A stretch of 64,000 bases of DNA, taken from NCBI RefSeq assembly GCF_012979535.1, contig NZ_CP053015.1:434001-498000 (forward strand), written 5' to 3'. Positions 45,212 through 54,251 of this stretch are shown piece by piece (within the stretch, counting starts at the first letter, position 1; each line of letters starts with the position of its first letter). This DNA is from Sphingomonas lacunae. GTDB taxonomy: Bacteria > Pseudomonadota > Alphaproteobacteria > Sphingomonadales > Sphingomonadaceae. The position numbers and the translations under genes are program-made. The notes under the pieces are model-generated. The model did not search any database. It had not been told where the DNA came from and saw only the letters and a program-made list of their open reading frames with translations.

Positions 45212-45988
45212 ATGAGTGAGCTGATACTGGTCGAGCGGCAAGGTCCGCTATGCATCATCACGCTGAACCGTCCGGATCGGCACAATGCGTTCAATGATGA
45301 AATGTCGGAAGTCTTTCAGCCGATTCTGGCCGGCGCGCTGGAGGATGACAGCGCGGCGATCCTGCTGCGCGCCATTGGCAAGAGTTTCTGTTCGGGGCGC
45401 GACACCAGTGTCCTTGGCCACCGGGCGCGTGACGAGAGCGATTTCCACTTTGTCCGCCGCGCGCAACAGACGCGGCTGGCGATGCAGGATGCGACCAAGC
45501 CAATCATTGCCGCGATCAAGGGCGGCTGCATCGGCGGTGGTTGCGAACTGGCGCTGGCGGCCGATATCCGCATTGCCGACACGACGCTGAAAATGGCGCT
45601 GCCCGAAATCAACTATGGCCTGCTCCCAGATACCGGCGGCACACAGATGCTGACCGCGCTGATCGGGCCGAGCCGCACCAAATATCTGGTGATGTCGGGC
45701 GGGCGGATTGATGCTGCCACCGCTCTGGCCTGGGGCGCGGTGGATTTTGTCGTCGAACCCGAACAGCTTGATGCCGAGGCTCTGCGCATCGCGACGGAGA
45801 TAGCCTCCAAGCCGCCGATCAACCTCGCCATGGCCAAGCATATAATTGATCTGATGCATGGTCCGACCATCCGCACCGGCACCCGCGCGGAACTGCTGGC
45901 CCAGACAGCGCTGTTCAAGACCGAGGATTATGCCGAAGCCCGTGCCGCACACCGCGAGGGCCGCACGCCGGTGTACAAGGGGAAGTAG
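45212..45988 (+). CDS. Enoyl-CoA hydratase/isomerase (crotonase)
   Basis: 258 residues from MSELILVERQ; GGGAG upstream favours this start over one 11 codons earlier. Oxyanion-hole motifs SFCSGRD and KGGCIGGGCELALAADI; both hydratase glutamates are placed (GGCELAL and LPEINYGLLPDTGGTQ). First gene of the rightward five-gene operon. Probably hydrates an enoyl-CoA of the island's substrate. Confidence 0.92.
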   Translation: MSELILVERQGPLCIITLNRPDRHNAFNDEMSEVFQPILAGALEDDSAAILLRAIGKSFCSGRDTSVLGHRARDESDFHFVRRAQQTRLAMQDATKPIIAAIKGGCIGGGCELALAADIRIADTTLKMALPEINYGLLPDTGGTQMLTALIGPSRTKYLVMSGGRIDAATALAWGAVDFVVEPEQLDAEALRIATEIASKPPINLAMAKHIIDLMHGPTIRTGTRAELLAQTALFKTEDYAEARAAHREGRTPVYKGK

Positions 45989-45989
45989 G

Positions 45990-46898
45990 ATGGGATTGCC
46001 GCTACCGCCGCCGCTTGGCGCATCCGCCCTGCCCCCCGGCACCTATGACGGACAGGTCGTCGCCGTGACCGGCGGAGGCACCGGCCTTGGCAAGGGTATG
46101 GCACTCGAATTCGCCCGGCTCGGAGCGAAAATCGCCGTACTGAGCCGCAAGCCCGACCATCTGGCTGCCGGGGTGGCGGCGATGGAGGCGGTGGGCGCTG
46201 AGGCGATTGCGGTCGCCTGTGACGTGCGCGATCCTGAGGCGATTGCCCGCGCCTTTGACGAGATTGAGGCGAAACTCGGCCCAGTGGATGTGCTGATCAA
46301 CAATGCCGCCGGCAATTTCCCTGCCCCTGCCGAGGAAATGACGCCCAACGGCTTTCGCACTGTTGTCGATATCGTGCTCAACGGCACCTATAATTGCAGC
46401 CGCGAATTCGCCATCCGCCGTCTCACCGCAGGTCTCCCCGGCGCGATCCTCAACATTGGCGCGACCTATAGCTGGACCGGCGGACCGGGCACTTCCCATT
46501 CCGCTGCGGCCAAGGCCGGCGTGACCAATCTGACGCAGAGCCTCGCCGTCGAATGGGCGCCCGATGGCATCCGCGTCAACTGCATCGCGCCGGGCCGCTT
46601 CCCGCACGACGACCTGCCAGCACATATGACCCGTCACCGCGAAGGCGAGCGGGGCGACACCACCATCCCCGGCCAGCGCGTCGGCGAAGTGCGCGAGCTG
46701 GGCTGGGCAGCGACCTTCCTCTGCTCCCCCTACGCCAGCTATATCAGCGGGCATACGCTGGTGGTCGATGCCGCCAACTGGCTGCGCCGATCGCTGGTCA
46801 TGCCCGAATTTGTTCCCATCCGGGAACAGTTCGGAAAGCGGGCCCGTGAAAGCGGAACGGCGCAGGCGGCGATTGCCAAGACGCGGGGTGACAACTGA
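45990..46898 (+). CDS. SDR, 2,4-dienoyl-CoA reductase-like
   Basis: 302 residues from MGLPLPPPLG, two bases after the upstream stop. TGGGTGLGKGMA loop, NNAAGNFP, and the DECR-type catalytic region GTSHSAAAKAGV, where the usual active Tyr before Lys is Ser. This matches peroxisomal DECR-type enzymes, which use a different residue set to reduce dienoyl-CoA. The C-terminus (MPEFVPIREQ) is shared with the paralogue at 58458. Second gene of the five-gene operon. Confidence 0.87.
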   Translation: MGLPLPPPLGASALPPGTYDGQVVAVTGGGTGLGKGMALEFARLGAKIAVLSRKPDHLAAGVAAMEAVGAEAIAVACDVRDPEAIARAFDEIEAKLGPVDVLINNAAGNFPAPAEEMTPNGFRTVVDIVLNGTYNCSREFAIRRLTAGLPGAILNIGATYSWTGGPGTSHSAAAKAGVTNLTQSLAVEWAPDGIRVNCIAPGRFPHDDLPAHMTRHREGERGDTTIPGQRVGEVRELGWAATFLCSPYASYISGHTLVVDAANWLRRSLVMPEFVPIREQFGKRARESGTAQAAIAKTRGDN

Positions 46899-46900
46899 CG

Positions 46901-48052
46901 ATGGAGATCGGCTTTTCGAGCGAGGAGCGCCAGTTCCGCGAGCAATGCCGCGACTGGCTGCATGCCAACGTCCCTGCCGAAAGGCGGCCGATGGACGCCA
47001 TTGACGCCATCGACTTTGACAAGGCATGGCAACGCACCCTGTTCGACGCCGGCTGGGCCGGGATCAATTGGCCAGTCGACTATGGCGGCCGGGGCCTGTC
47101 GATCGTTCAACAGGTCATCTGGTTGGAGGAATATGCCCGCGCCCATGCGCCGTGGATCGGGGCCAATTTCGTCGGGGTCAATCATGGCGGTCCGACGCTG
47201 ATTGCCAATGCGACCGACGAGCAGAAGGCCTATCACCTGCCCCGCATCCTCAAGGGCGAGGCGATTTGGTGCCAGGGCTTTTCGGAGCCTGGTGCCGGGT
47301 CCGATCTGGCCGGAATCAGGACCACAGGGCGCGTCGAAGGCGACGAGTTGGTGGTCAATGGTTCCAAGATCTGGACCAGCTTTGCCCATGTTGCTGACTG
47401 GCAGGAACTGGTGATCCGCACCGAACCGGGGTCATCGCGGCACAAGGGGCTGAGCTGGGTGATCTGTGACATGCACAGCCCCGGCATCACCATCCGTCCG
47501 ATCCGCAAGATCAGCGGACAGACCGAATTTGCGCAGGTATTTTACGACGATGTCCGCATCCCGCTGGCTAACGTCGTCGGCGGGCTGGGCAATGGCTGGC
47601 GCGTGTCGATGTCGACGCTGGGCTTTGAACGCGGCACCGGTTTCATCGCCGATCAGGTGAAGAACGCCATTGAGGTGGAAGAATTGATCGGGAGGGCGCG
47701 GGCCAACGGCATGATCCGCGATGACCGCATTGCCGACGATCTGGCGCAGATGCGCGCGGAAGTCGCGGCTCTCAGGGCGATGACCTATCGCAACATCTCC
47801 GAAGTGATCCGTACCGGACAGCCGGGCCCCGAGTCATCGGTCATCCGCCTGTTCACCTCCGAACTCGGCCAGCGGATCGAGCGCATGGCCGTGACCCTGA
47901 TGGGTGAGGCGATGATCGATTTTGCCTATGGCGATGATGATGCAGTCGCCGACTATCTGAGGGGGTTTGCCGCGACCATTGCTGGCGGCACGGCGCAGAT
48001 CCAGCGCGACATCATCGGTGAGCGCTTGCTCGGCCTGCCCAAATCGCGGTGA
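46901..48052 (+). CDS. Acyl-CoA dehydrogenase, large subunit type
   Basis: 383 residues with N-terminal helical domain, CQGFSEPGAGSDLAG, WTSFAHV, and C-terminal GGTAQIQRDIIGERLLGLP. Followed 10 bases on by a short dehydrogenase (48063). Such pairs form alpha2-beta2 dehydrogenases in steroid side-chain and ring degradation (ChsE-type), with FAD bound between unlike subunits. Substrate unknown. Confidence 0.92.
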   Translation: MEIGFSSEERQFREQCRDWLHANVPAERRPMDAIDAIDFDKAWQRTLFDAGWAGINWPVDYGGRGLSIVQQVIWLEEYARAHAPWIGANFVGVNHGGPTLIANATDEQKAYHLPRILKGEAIWCQGFSEPGAGSDLAGIRTTGRVEGDELVVNGSKIWTSFAHVADWQELVIRTEPGSSRHKGLSWVICDMHSPGITIRPIRKISGQTEFAQVFYDDVRIPLANVVGGLGNGWRVSMSTLGFERGTGFIADQVKNAIEVEELIGRARANGMIRDDRIADDLAQMRAEVAALRAMTYRNISEVIRTGQPGPESSVIRLFTSELGQRIERMAVTLMGEAMIDFAYGDDDAVADYLRGFAATIAGGTAQIQRDIIGERLLGLPKSR

Positions 48053-48062
48053 GGAGGCGAGG

Positions 48063-48977
48063 ATGGACCTGACACCCAGCGCCGAACAAGAGGCCTTTCT
48101 GACCGCCACGTCTGACTGGTGCCGCGACGCGATGCCGATCGAGGCTGCGCGAGCGCGGCCGGCCAACCTTTGGCAGCAACTGGAAGCGATGGGGCTGACC
48201 GGCATCAGCGCGCCCGAGGCTCAGGGTGGTATGGGCCTGGAATTCGGCACCGAAGCACTGGTTTTCGCGGAGCTGGGTCGGCATCTGGCGCCGATAGCAC
48301 TGATATCCACGGCGGTGGTGCGCCACTCGACCGATCATGCCGCAAAGGCCGGACTGACCCTCGCAGGTGCTGGAGCCGTCCGGCTGCTTGATGCGAGGGA
48401 CGCTGGAATTGCTCTGGGCGTTCGCGACGGGCGGGTGGCGACGTTCGACGTGCCCGCTGGGCTAACATGGGGCGTGGCGATAGACCAGACCGTGCCCTTG
48501 GCCCGCGTCGCTCCCTCGCCGGACGGCTCTGACATTTCCGCCCCACGCGCCGCCCTGCACCTGCAATTGCTCGCCGCTGCCTTTGCCCTTGGCGCTGCCG
48601 ATCTCGCCCGCGACATGGCAGCAGACTATGCCAAGGTGCGTGAGCAGTTTGACCGGCCGATTGGCTGGTTCCAGGCGATCAAGCATATCTGCGCTGACAT
48701 GGCTGTGCGCTGCGCGGTGGCGCGGTCGCAGCTTTATTACGCGGCCTGTGCGCTTGATGCGGGGACCGGCGATGCGGCCTTTCATGTCGCGGCGGCCAAG
48801 CGGCTGGCTGACAGAGCGGCGCTCGACAATGGCCGGGCCAATATCCAGGTGCATGGCGGCATCGGCATGACCGACGAAGCCTATGCCCATCTGCCGCTGA
48901 AGCGCGCCCACTTGCTTGGCTTCATCGCGCCAGTATCATCGTCCGATCTGTTGACCCCCGAACTGGAGCCCGCCTGA
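48063..48977 (+). CDS. Acyl-CoA dehydrogenase, short partner subunit
   Basis: 304 residues from MDLTPSAEQE; an upstream frame overlaps the preceding gene and is rejected. Shorter than usual (about 380): the middle beta domain is reduced, and the C-terminal part keeps KVREQFDRPIGWFQAIKHICADM and NIQVHGGIGMTDEAYAHL. Reduced beta-domain partners are typical of heterotetrameric acyl-CoA dehydrogenases. Stop overlaps the next start (TGATG). Confidence 0.88.
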   Translation: MDLTPSAEQEAFLTATSDWCRDAMPIEAARARPANLWQQLEAMGLTGISAPEAQGGMGLEFGTEALVFAELGRHLAPIALISTAVVRHSTDHAAKAGLTLAGAGAVRLLDARDAGIALGVRDGRVATFDVPAGLTWGVAIDQTVPLARVAPSPDGSDISAPRAALHLQLLAAAFALGAADLARDMAADYAKVREQFDRPIGWFQAIKHICADMAVRCAVARSQLYYAACALDAGTGDAAFHVAAAKRLADRAALDNGRANIQVHGGIGMTDEAYAHLPLKRAHLLGFIAPVSSSDLLTPELEPA

Positions 48978-50026
48978 TGACCGCCACCGCCGCATGGGCT
49001 GCCACCGCCGCCGACGCACCGATCGCCCCTCTGACCATCGAACGCCGGGCGCTGCGGCCGGAGGATGTCGATATTGCCATCACCCATTGCGGGGTTTGCC
49101 ATTCCGATTTGCACACGGCGCGCAATGACTGGGGCCGGACGACCTATCCTATCGTGCCGGGCCATGAGATCGTCGGCATCGTCCGCGCTGTCGGCAGCGC
49201 CGTCGGCAGGGTCAGGGTCGGCGACCGGGTCGCGGTCGGCTGCATGGTCGACAGCTGCCTCGCCTGCGATGCGTGCGAAGACCATCAGGAGCAATATTGC
49301 CACAAGGGCATGACCGGCACCTACAACAGCAAGGACCGGCAGGATGGTTCGCCCACTTATGGCGGCTATTCAAGCGGCATTGTCGTGCGGCAGGAATTTG
49401 TCCTGACCGTGCCTGACGCGCTCGACATGGCGCGGGCGGCACCGCTGCTGTGCGCCGGGATCACAAGCTACTCGCCGCTCAAGAACTGGAACGTCGGGCC
49501 GGGCAGCCGGGTCGGTGTCATTGGCCTGGGTGGACTGGGACACATGGGCGTCAAGCTGGCCAAGGGGCTGGGTGCGGAGGTGACGATGATCACCACCTCG
49601 CCCGCCAAGGGGGCCGACGCCAAGGCCTTGGGCGCCGACCATGTGCTGATCTCGACCGACCGCGATGCGATGAAAGGGGCGGCGCGCAGTTTCGATTTCC
49701 TGCTCGACACCATCCCGGTGCCGCATGAGCTGCCGCCCTATCTGGCGCTGCTCGACCGGCAGGGGACACTGTGCCTCGTTGGCGCAATCGACATGCTGCC
49801 CAGCTTCCACTCCGGCCTGTTGCTCGGCGGGCAAAAGGCGGTGGCGGGTTCGGGCATCGGCGGCATTGCGGAAACACAGGAGATGCTCGATTTCTGTGCC
49901 GAGAAGGGGATTTTGCCCGACGTCGAGGTGATCCGCATGGACGAGATCAACCATGCCTATGAGCGGATGGAAAAGGCCGACGTCAAATATCGCTTTGTCA
50001 TCGACATGGCAACGATTGGCGGCTGA
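48977..50026 (+). CDS. Zinc-dependent alcohol dehydrogenase, YahK/cinnamyl-alcohol type
   Basis: 349 residues. Catalytic zinc ligands in HCGVCHSDLH and GHEIVG, structural zinc Cys4 in CMVDSCLACDACEDHQEQYC, Rossmann loop GLGGLGHMGVKLAKGL. NADP-dependent aldehyde reductases of this type interconvert aldehydes and primary alcohols. Last gene of the rightward operon, so it may oxidise a side-chain alcohol of the same pathway. Confidence 0.9.
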   Translation: MTATAAWAATAADAPIAPLTIERRALRPEDVDIAITHCGVCHSDLHTARNDWGRTTYPIVPGHEIVGIVRAVGSAVGRVRVGDRVAVGCMVDSCLACDACEDHQEQYCHKGMTGTYNSKDRQDGSPTYGGYSSGIVVRQEFVLTVPDALDMARAAPLLCAGITSYSPLKNWNVGPGSRVGVIGLGGLGHMGVKLAKGLGAEVTMITTSPAKGADAKALGADHVLISTDRDAMKGAARSFDFLLDTIPVPHELPPYLALLDRQGTLCLVGAIDMLPSFHSGLLLGGQKAVAGSGIGGIAETQEMLDFCAEKGILPDVEVIRMDEINHAYERMEKADVKYRFVIDMATIGG

Positions 50027-50047
50027 ACCGGCGGTTGGCGCTCCGAC

Positions 50048-50611
50048 TCAGCCCGTGTCGTCCACCAGCGACTGGAACTGGGCGGCAAGCCATGCCCGGG
50101 TGGCGGAGGCAACCTCTCCCTTCAACACGTCGAGCGGGTAGAGCAAGCGGTAGGTGAAAAAGCCGGAGGCGAGCATCACCATGCGCGCCGCCCGCTCCTC
50201 CGCATCATCCCGGTCAAACCAGCGGACCAGCGGTTCCATGACCAGCGACCGCAACAGTCGGTCGGCAATCTCCCGCGAGACCGGATCGGCAGTGGCGAGG
50301 ACGAGGATCGGCAGCGGGTTGATGCGGTCACCGGGATCGGTGGTGAAGGTACGCATCACCGCCTCGCCATAGCCGTGGCGGGGAACCTCGGTCAGCAGGC
50401 GCGTGTCGAGCAGGTCGGCGAGCGCCTCCTCAAACAGCCTTTCCTTTGAGCCGAAATAGCGGCTGACGAGCGACGGATTGACCTCTGCCGCGCCGGTAAT
50501 CTCGCGCACGCCGACAGCGGCATAGCCACGCTGGGCAAAGGCCCGCTGCGCCGCGCGCAAAATCGCCTCGCGCGTGCGTTCCGCGTCTCTTGGCCTGACG
50601 GCTGCATCCAT
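50048..50611 (-). CDS. TetR-family transcriptional regulator
   Basis: 187 residues from MDAAVRPRDAERT; GGGGGAG ribosome site supports this start, and an ATG 12 codons earlier would overlap the operator. Helix-turn-helix about residues 15-60 (AQRAFAQRGYAAVGVREITGAAEVNPSLVSRYFGSKE). Divergent from the P450 gene with a perfect dyad between them, so it probably represses P450-ALDH-SDR. Ligand may be the P450 substrate. Confidence 0.9.
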   Translation of the reverse strand: MDAAVRPRDAERTREAILRAAQRAFAQRGYAAVGVREITGAAEVNPSLVSRYFGSKERLFEEALADLLDTRLLTEVPRHGYGEAVMRTFTTDPGDRINPLPILVLATADPVSREIADRLLRSLVMEPLVRWFDRDDAEERAARMVMLASGFFTYRLLYPLDVLKGEVASATRAWLAAQFQSLVDDTG

Positions 50612-50647
50612 GCGACTCCCCCTCTCCGATTGCCGCTTGACAGTCAA

Positions 50648-50663
50648 GTAAACGCCTGTTTAC
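50648..50663. promoter_or_regulatory. TetR operator candidate GTAAAC-GCCT-GTTTAC
   Basis: Perfect 6-bp inverted repeat with a 4-base spacer in the divergent space between the TetR gene (start 50611) and the P450 gene (start 50699). Size and position fit a TetR-family operator. Confidence 0.7.
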
Positions 50664-50698
50664 ATCTTTGCAAGGCTGGGAAAAGCTGGAGAGAGATG

Positions 50699-51895
50699 AT
50701 GAGCGATTTGGCCGTTGCCGAGCGTGACCGCGCGCCGGTGTATGAGTTCGATTATTTCCGCGACCCCGGCATCCTCGAAGACATTCACAAGGGCTATTGG
50801 GCGCTCAAGGAAAAGGCGCCGCCGCTGTTCTGGACGCCATGCAATGGCGGCCATTGGGTCACGACCAAGGCCGATGTCATCACCAAGGTGCTGCGTCACC
50901 CGGAGATATTCTCCAGCAAATTCCTGTCGATCCCGCCCAATCCGGCGCAGCCCAAGATGATCCCCGAGTCGCTCGATCCGCCAGAGCACCGGCCCTATCG
51001 CCAGATGCTGCGCCCCTTTTTCGAGGGGAAGGCGATCGCCCCGCTTGAGCCGCGCATCACCGAATGGACCACCGAGCTGATCGACCGCGTCGCCGACAAG
51101 GGCGAATGCGACTTTGTCGAGGCGGTGGCCTCCCGCCTGCCGGTCAATGTCTTCATGGAAATCTTTGGTTTTCCGATGGAGCGCTTTGTCGAGTTCCGCA
51201 GCATCTCGAACCGCTATTTCGACCACGCGACCGATGAGCAGACGCGAATGCAACTGACCGGCGCGATCATCACCATGCTGTCCGACCTGATTCAGGCACG
51301 TATGGCCGAGCCCAGGGAAGACCTGATCTCGACCCTCATCTCCGTACCCTTTGAAGGGCGCAAGCTGACCTTTGAGGAACTGATGTCGATCGGTTTCCTC
51401 ATGTTCCTCGCCGGGCTCGACACGGTGACCAACGCGATGAGCTGGGGCATGCGCCACCTCGCCCATGACCCGGCGCTGAGGCAGCGGATCATCGACGATC
51501 CTGCCTGCATTCCCAATGCCGTGGAAGAATTGCTGCGCCGCTACGCCTTTGTCTCGACGCCGCGCTATCTGGTGCAGGACACGGTTATAGACGGCATCGA
51601 GATTAAGGCCGGGGAGTCGATTCTCGCGCCGCTGATGATGGTCGGCTGGGACGAGAAGCTGACCGACAATCCCGACAAGGTCGATGTCGACCGGGCGCAT
51701 TTCCGCCACGCCGCCTTTGGTTCAGGGGTGCATACATGCCTTGGGCTACATCTGGCCCGGATGGAGTTGGCGATCTTTTATCGCCTGTGGTTCGAGAAGA
51801 TCGGCCATTTCGAGGAAGACAGGAGCAAGCCGAGCCCGCGGATGCGCGGCGGATCGGTCATGGCGTGCGAGACGCTACATCTCAAATGGGGATGA
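50699..51895 (+). CDS. Cytochrome P450, CYP101 (P450cam)-like
   Basis: 398 residues from MSDLAVAERD. I-helix AGLDTV at 238-243 with Asp241/Thr242 in the P450cam arrangement, ExxR at Glu277-Arg280 (EELLRR), heme Cys347 in FGSGVHTCLGLHLAR. The segments around the I-helix and the LMMVGWDEK region resemble the CYP101 family of camphor and terpenoid hydroxylases common in Novosphingobium. Class I enzyme needing a 2Fe-2S ferredoxin and reductase, neither of which is in the window. First of three genes with ALDH and SDR. Confidence 0.9.
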   Translation: MSDLAVAERDRAPVYEFDYFRDPGILEDIHKGYWALKEKAPPLFWTPCNGGHWVTTKADVITKVLRHPEIFSSKFLSIPPNPAQPKMIPESLDPPEHRPYRQMLRPFFEGKAIAPLEPRITEWTTELIDRVADKGECDFVEAVASRLPVNVFMEIFGFPMERFVEFRSISNRYFDHATDEQTRMQLTGAIITMLSDLIQARMAEPREDLISTLISVPFEGRKLTFEELMSIGFLMFLAGLDTVTNAMSWGMRHLAHDPALRQRIIDDPACIPNAVEELLRRYAFVSTPRYLVQDTVIDGIEIKAGESILAPLMMVGWDEKLTDNPDKVDVDRAHFRHAAFGSGVHTCLGLHLARMELAIFYRLWFEKIGHFEEDRSKPSPRMRGGSVMACETLHLKWG

Positions 51896-51943
51896 TGGTC
51901 CCGAAACAGAGCACATAACAAAGAGATTTGGAGAGGAGCCGTC

Positions 51944-53416
51944 ATGGCAGACACTATCCCGACCGTACACCTGCACCTTGGCCACGACCAGCGCACCACC
52001 GGCAGCGGCGGCACCCGTGACCATATCCACCCGGTCACCGGCGAAGTGCTGGCGCGCATCCCGCTCGCCGGCCCCGCCGAGGTAGAGGAGGCTGTCGCCA
52101 AGGCTGCAGCAGCGCAAGAGGCTTGGCGCAACTTCTCACCCGAAGCCCGGCGCGACATGTTGTTCCGCCTCGCCGATCTGGTCGAGTCCAAAACCACCGA
52201 GTTCGCCCGTATGGCTGCCCTCGATGGCGGCACCCCGCTGATCCAGGGTGAACGCGGTGTCGGCCTCGCCGTGGCATGGACGCGTTACTATGCCGGCTGG
52301 TGCGACAAGCTGACCGGTGACCTGATGTCGACGTTCCAGACGCGCGGCGAATTCTCCTACAATGTGCCCGAACCCATCGGCATTGTCGGCATCATCAATA
52401 CCTGGAACGGCCCTCTGATCGGCCTCGGCATGAAGGTGGCTCCGGCGCTGGCAGCCGGCAATTGCGTGATCTGCAAGCCCGCGGAGATCACGCCCTTTGC
52501 CCCTGAACTGTTCGCCCAGTGCGCAAAAGAGGCTGGCATCCCGGACGGTGTGCTGACCATCCTGCCCGGCACCGGCGAAGCAGGCGAGGCCATCGTCCGC
52601 CACCCCAAGGTGCGCAAGATCAGCTTCACCGGCGGGCCGATCACGGCGCGCAAAATCCTCGCGGCGGCGGCCGAGCAGATCAAGCCGAGCGTCATGGAAC
52701 TGGGCGGCAAGTCAGCCAGCCTGATGTTCCCCGATTGCGACGTGCAGAAGGCCTGCGAGCGGGCGATCTTCTGGACCATCGGCATCCTGTCTGGCCAAGG
52801 CTGCGCCCTGCCCACCCGTCTGCTGGTGCATGAGGCCATCTATGACGAGGTGCTGGAACGACTCACCGCCCTCGCTGCCCACTTCAAGGTCGGCGACCCG
52901 ATGACGCCGGGCGTCATGGTCGGCCCGCTGATCAACAGCGCAGCGGTCGACCGCGTCATGGGCATGTTCGACCGGGTGCGCGACGAAAAAACCGGCCGCT
53001 TCATCGTCGGCGGCAACCGCTGCGGCGGCGAACTGGCAAACGGCAATTTCATCGAACCGACGATCATCGCCGACGTCGATCCCGACAGTGAGATCGCCCA
53101 AGTCGAAATCTTTGGCCCGGCGCTGGTCGTGATGAAGTTCAAGGATGAGGATGAGGCCGTCGCCATCGCCAACAACAGTGAATATGGCCTCGCCGCCTAT
53201 ATCCAGTCAAACGACATGGCGCTGATCCACCGGGTTGCCGAGCGGCTCAACGCGGGCGGCGTCTATGTCAATGGCGCGACCCAGATCAACGCGCACACGC
53301 CCTTTGGCGGGGTCGGCATCTCCGGCTTTGGCAAGGAAGGCGGCAAGGCAGGGCTCGATGAGTTCCTGCACTACAAGACCGTCACCATCACCGCCGAGCA
53401 TGGCATTTTCAGCTGA
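51944..53416 (+). CDS. Aldehyde dehydrogenase
   Basis: 490 residues. Catalytic Cys287 in SGQGCALPTRLL, Glu252 in MELGGKSASL, NAD loop ISFTGGPITARK. An NAD(P)-dependent aldehyde oxidation step after P450 hydroxylation is likely. Preceded by a GGAGAGGAG ribosome site, 48 bases after the P450 stop. Confidence 0.93.
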   Translation: MADTIPTVHLHLGHDQRTTGSGGTRDHIHPVTGEVLARIPLAGPAEVEEAVAKAAAAQEAWRNFSPEARRDMLFRLADLVESKTTEFARMAALDGGTPLIQGERGVGLAVAWTRYYAGWCDKLTGDLMSTFQTRGEFSYNVPEPIGIVGIINTWNGPLIGLGMKVAPALAAGNCVICKPAEITPFAPELFAQCAKEAGIPDGVLTILPGTGEAGEAIVRHPKVRKISFTGGPITARKILAAAAEQIKPSVMELGGKSASLMFPDCDVQKACERAIFWTIGILSGQGCALPTRLLVHEAIYDEVLERLTALAAHFKVGDPMTPGVMVGPLINSAAVDRVMGMFDRVRDEKTGRFIVGGNRCGGELANGNFIEPTIIADVDPDSEIAQVEIFGPALVVMKFKDEDEAVAIANNSEYGLAAYIQSNDMALIHRVAERLNAGGVYVNGATQINAHTPFGGVGISGFGKEGGKAGLDEFLHYKTVTITAEHGIFS

Positions 53417-53434
53417 ACCGGAAGGGGCAAGTTC

Positions 53435-54220
53435 ATGGCGTTCACTAACGACAAATTCCGCCTCGACGGCAAGGTTGCCATTGTCACTGGCGCCGGCGGA
53501 CGCGGCAACAGCATTGGCCGTGCGTACGCCTTTGGCCTCGCCAACGCCGGCGCAGCCGTCGTCGTCGCTGACCTCAATGCCGAGGGCGCGGCGCGGGTGG
53601 CAGAAGAAATCAGCGCGGCGGGGGGCAAGGCGCTCGCGGTACAGGTTGATATCACCGACCGGGATTCCGTGGCGTCCATGGCAGAGGCCGCAGCCAAGGC
53701 CTTTGGCGGCATCGACATCCTCGTCAACAATGCCGCGCTGATGGTGGAAGTGGTTGCCACTCCCGCGATGCAGAGCAGCATGGAAAACCTCGACCGCATC
53801 CTCAAGGTCAACCTGCACGGCGCGCTGAACTGTGCGCAGGCGGTGGTACCGTTCATGAGCAAGCGCGGCGGCGGGCGGATCGTCAATGCCCTGTCGGCTG
53901 GAGCCTTCCCGGCCCAGTCGCTCTATGGCGTATCAAAGATCGCCTTGCTCGGATTGACCACCACACTGGCGACGGAACTCGGCAGCCAGAACATCACCGT
54001 CAACGCCATCGCCCCCGGCATGACCAAGAGCGACGCAGGCCTGTCGCTGACCCCCGACGACAGCCCACTGGTCAAGGCGCTGGCCGGACGCACACCCATT
54101 CACCTGCGCGGCGAGCCCGACGAACTTGTCGGCCCGCTGATCATGCTGGTATCCGAGGCTGGCAGCTGGATGACTGGCCAGTCGATCAACGTCGACGGCG
54201 GCTGGGTGATGCGCAACTGA
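53435..54220 (+). CDS. Short-chain dehydrogenase
   Basis: 261 residues, classical SDR: TGAGGRGNSIGRAYA, with two extra residues in the Gly loop, NNAALMVE, Ser in ALSAGAFP, Tyr-x3-Lys in SLYGVSKIAL, VDGGWVM at the end. Third gene of the P450 operon and probably dehydrogenates the alcohol produced. Ends at a strong bidirectional hairpin. Confidence 0.9.
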   Translation: MAFTNDKFRLDGKVAIVTGAGGRGNSIGRAYAFGLANAGAAVVVADLNAEGAARVAEEISAAGGKALAVQVDITDRDSVASMAEAAAKAFGGIDILVNNAALMVEVVATPAMQSSMENLDRILKVNLHGALNCAQAVVPFMSKRGGGRIVNALSAGAFPAQSLYGVSKIALLGLTTTLATELGSQNITVNAIAPGMTKSDAGLSLTPDDSPLVKALAGRTPIHLRGEPDELVGPLIMLVSEAGSWMTGQSINVDGGWVMRN

Positions 54221-54231
54221 GTGGAAGCGAT

Positions 54232-54251
54232 GCCGCCTGCTCTCAGGCGGC
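54232..54251. terminator. Bidirectional terminator hairpin
   Basis: GCCGCCTG-CTCT-CAGGCGGC, a perfect 8-bp stem with a 4-base loop between the convergent SDR (stop 54220) and CoA ligase (stop 54243) genes, overlapping the latter's stop. A short GTTGTT follows on the plus strand. Confidence 0.65.
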
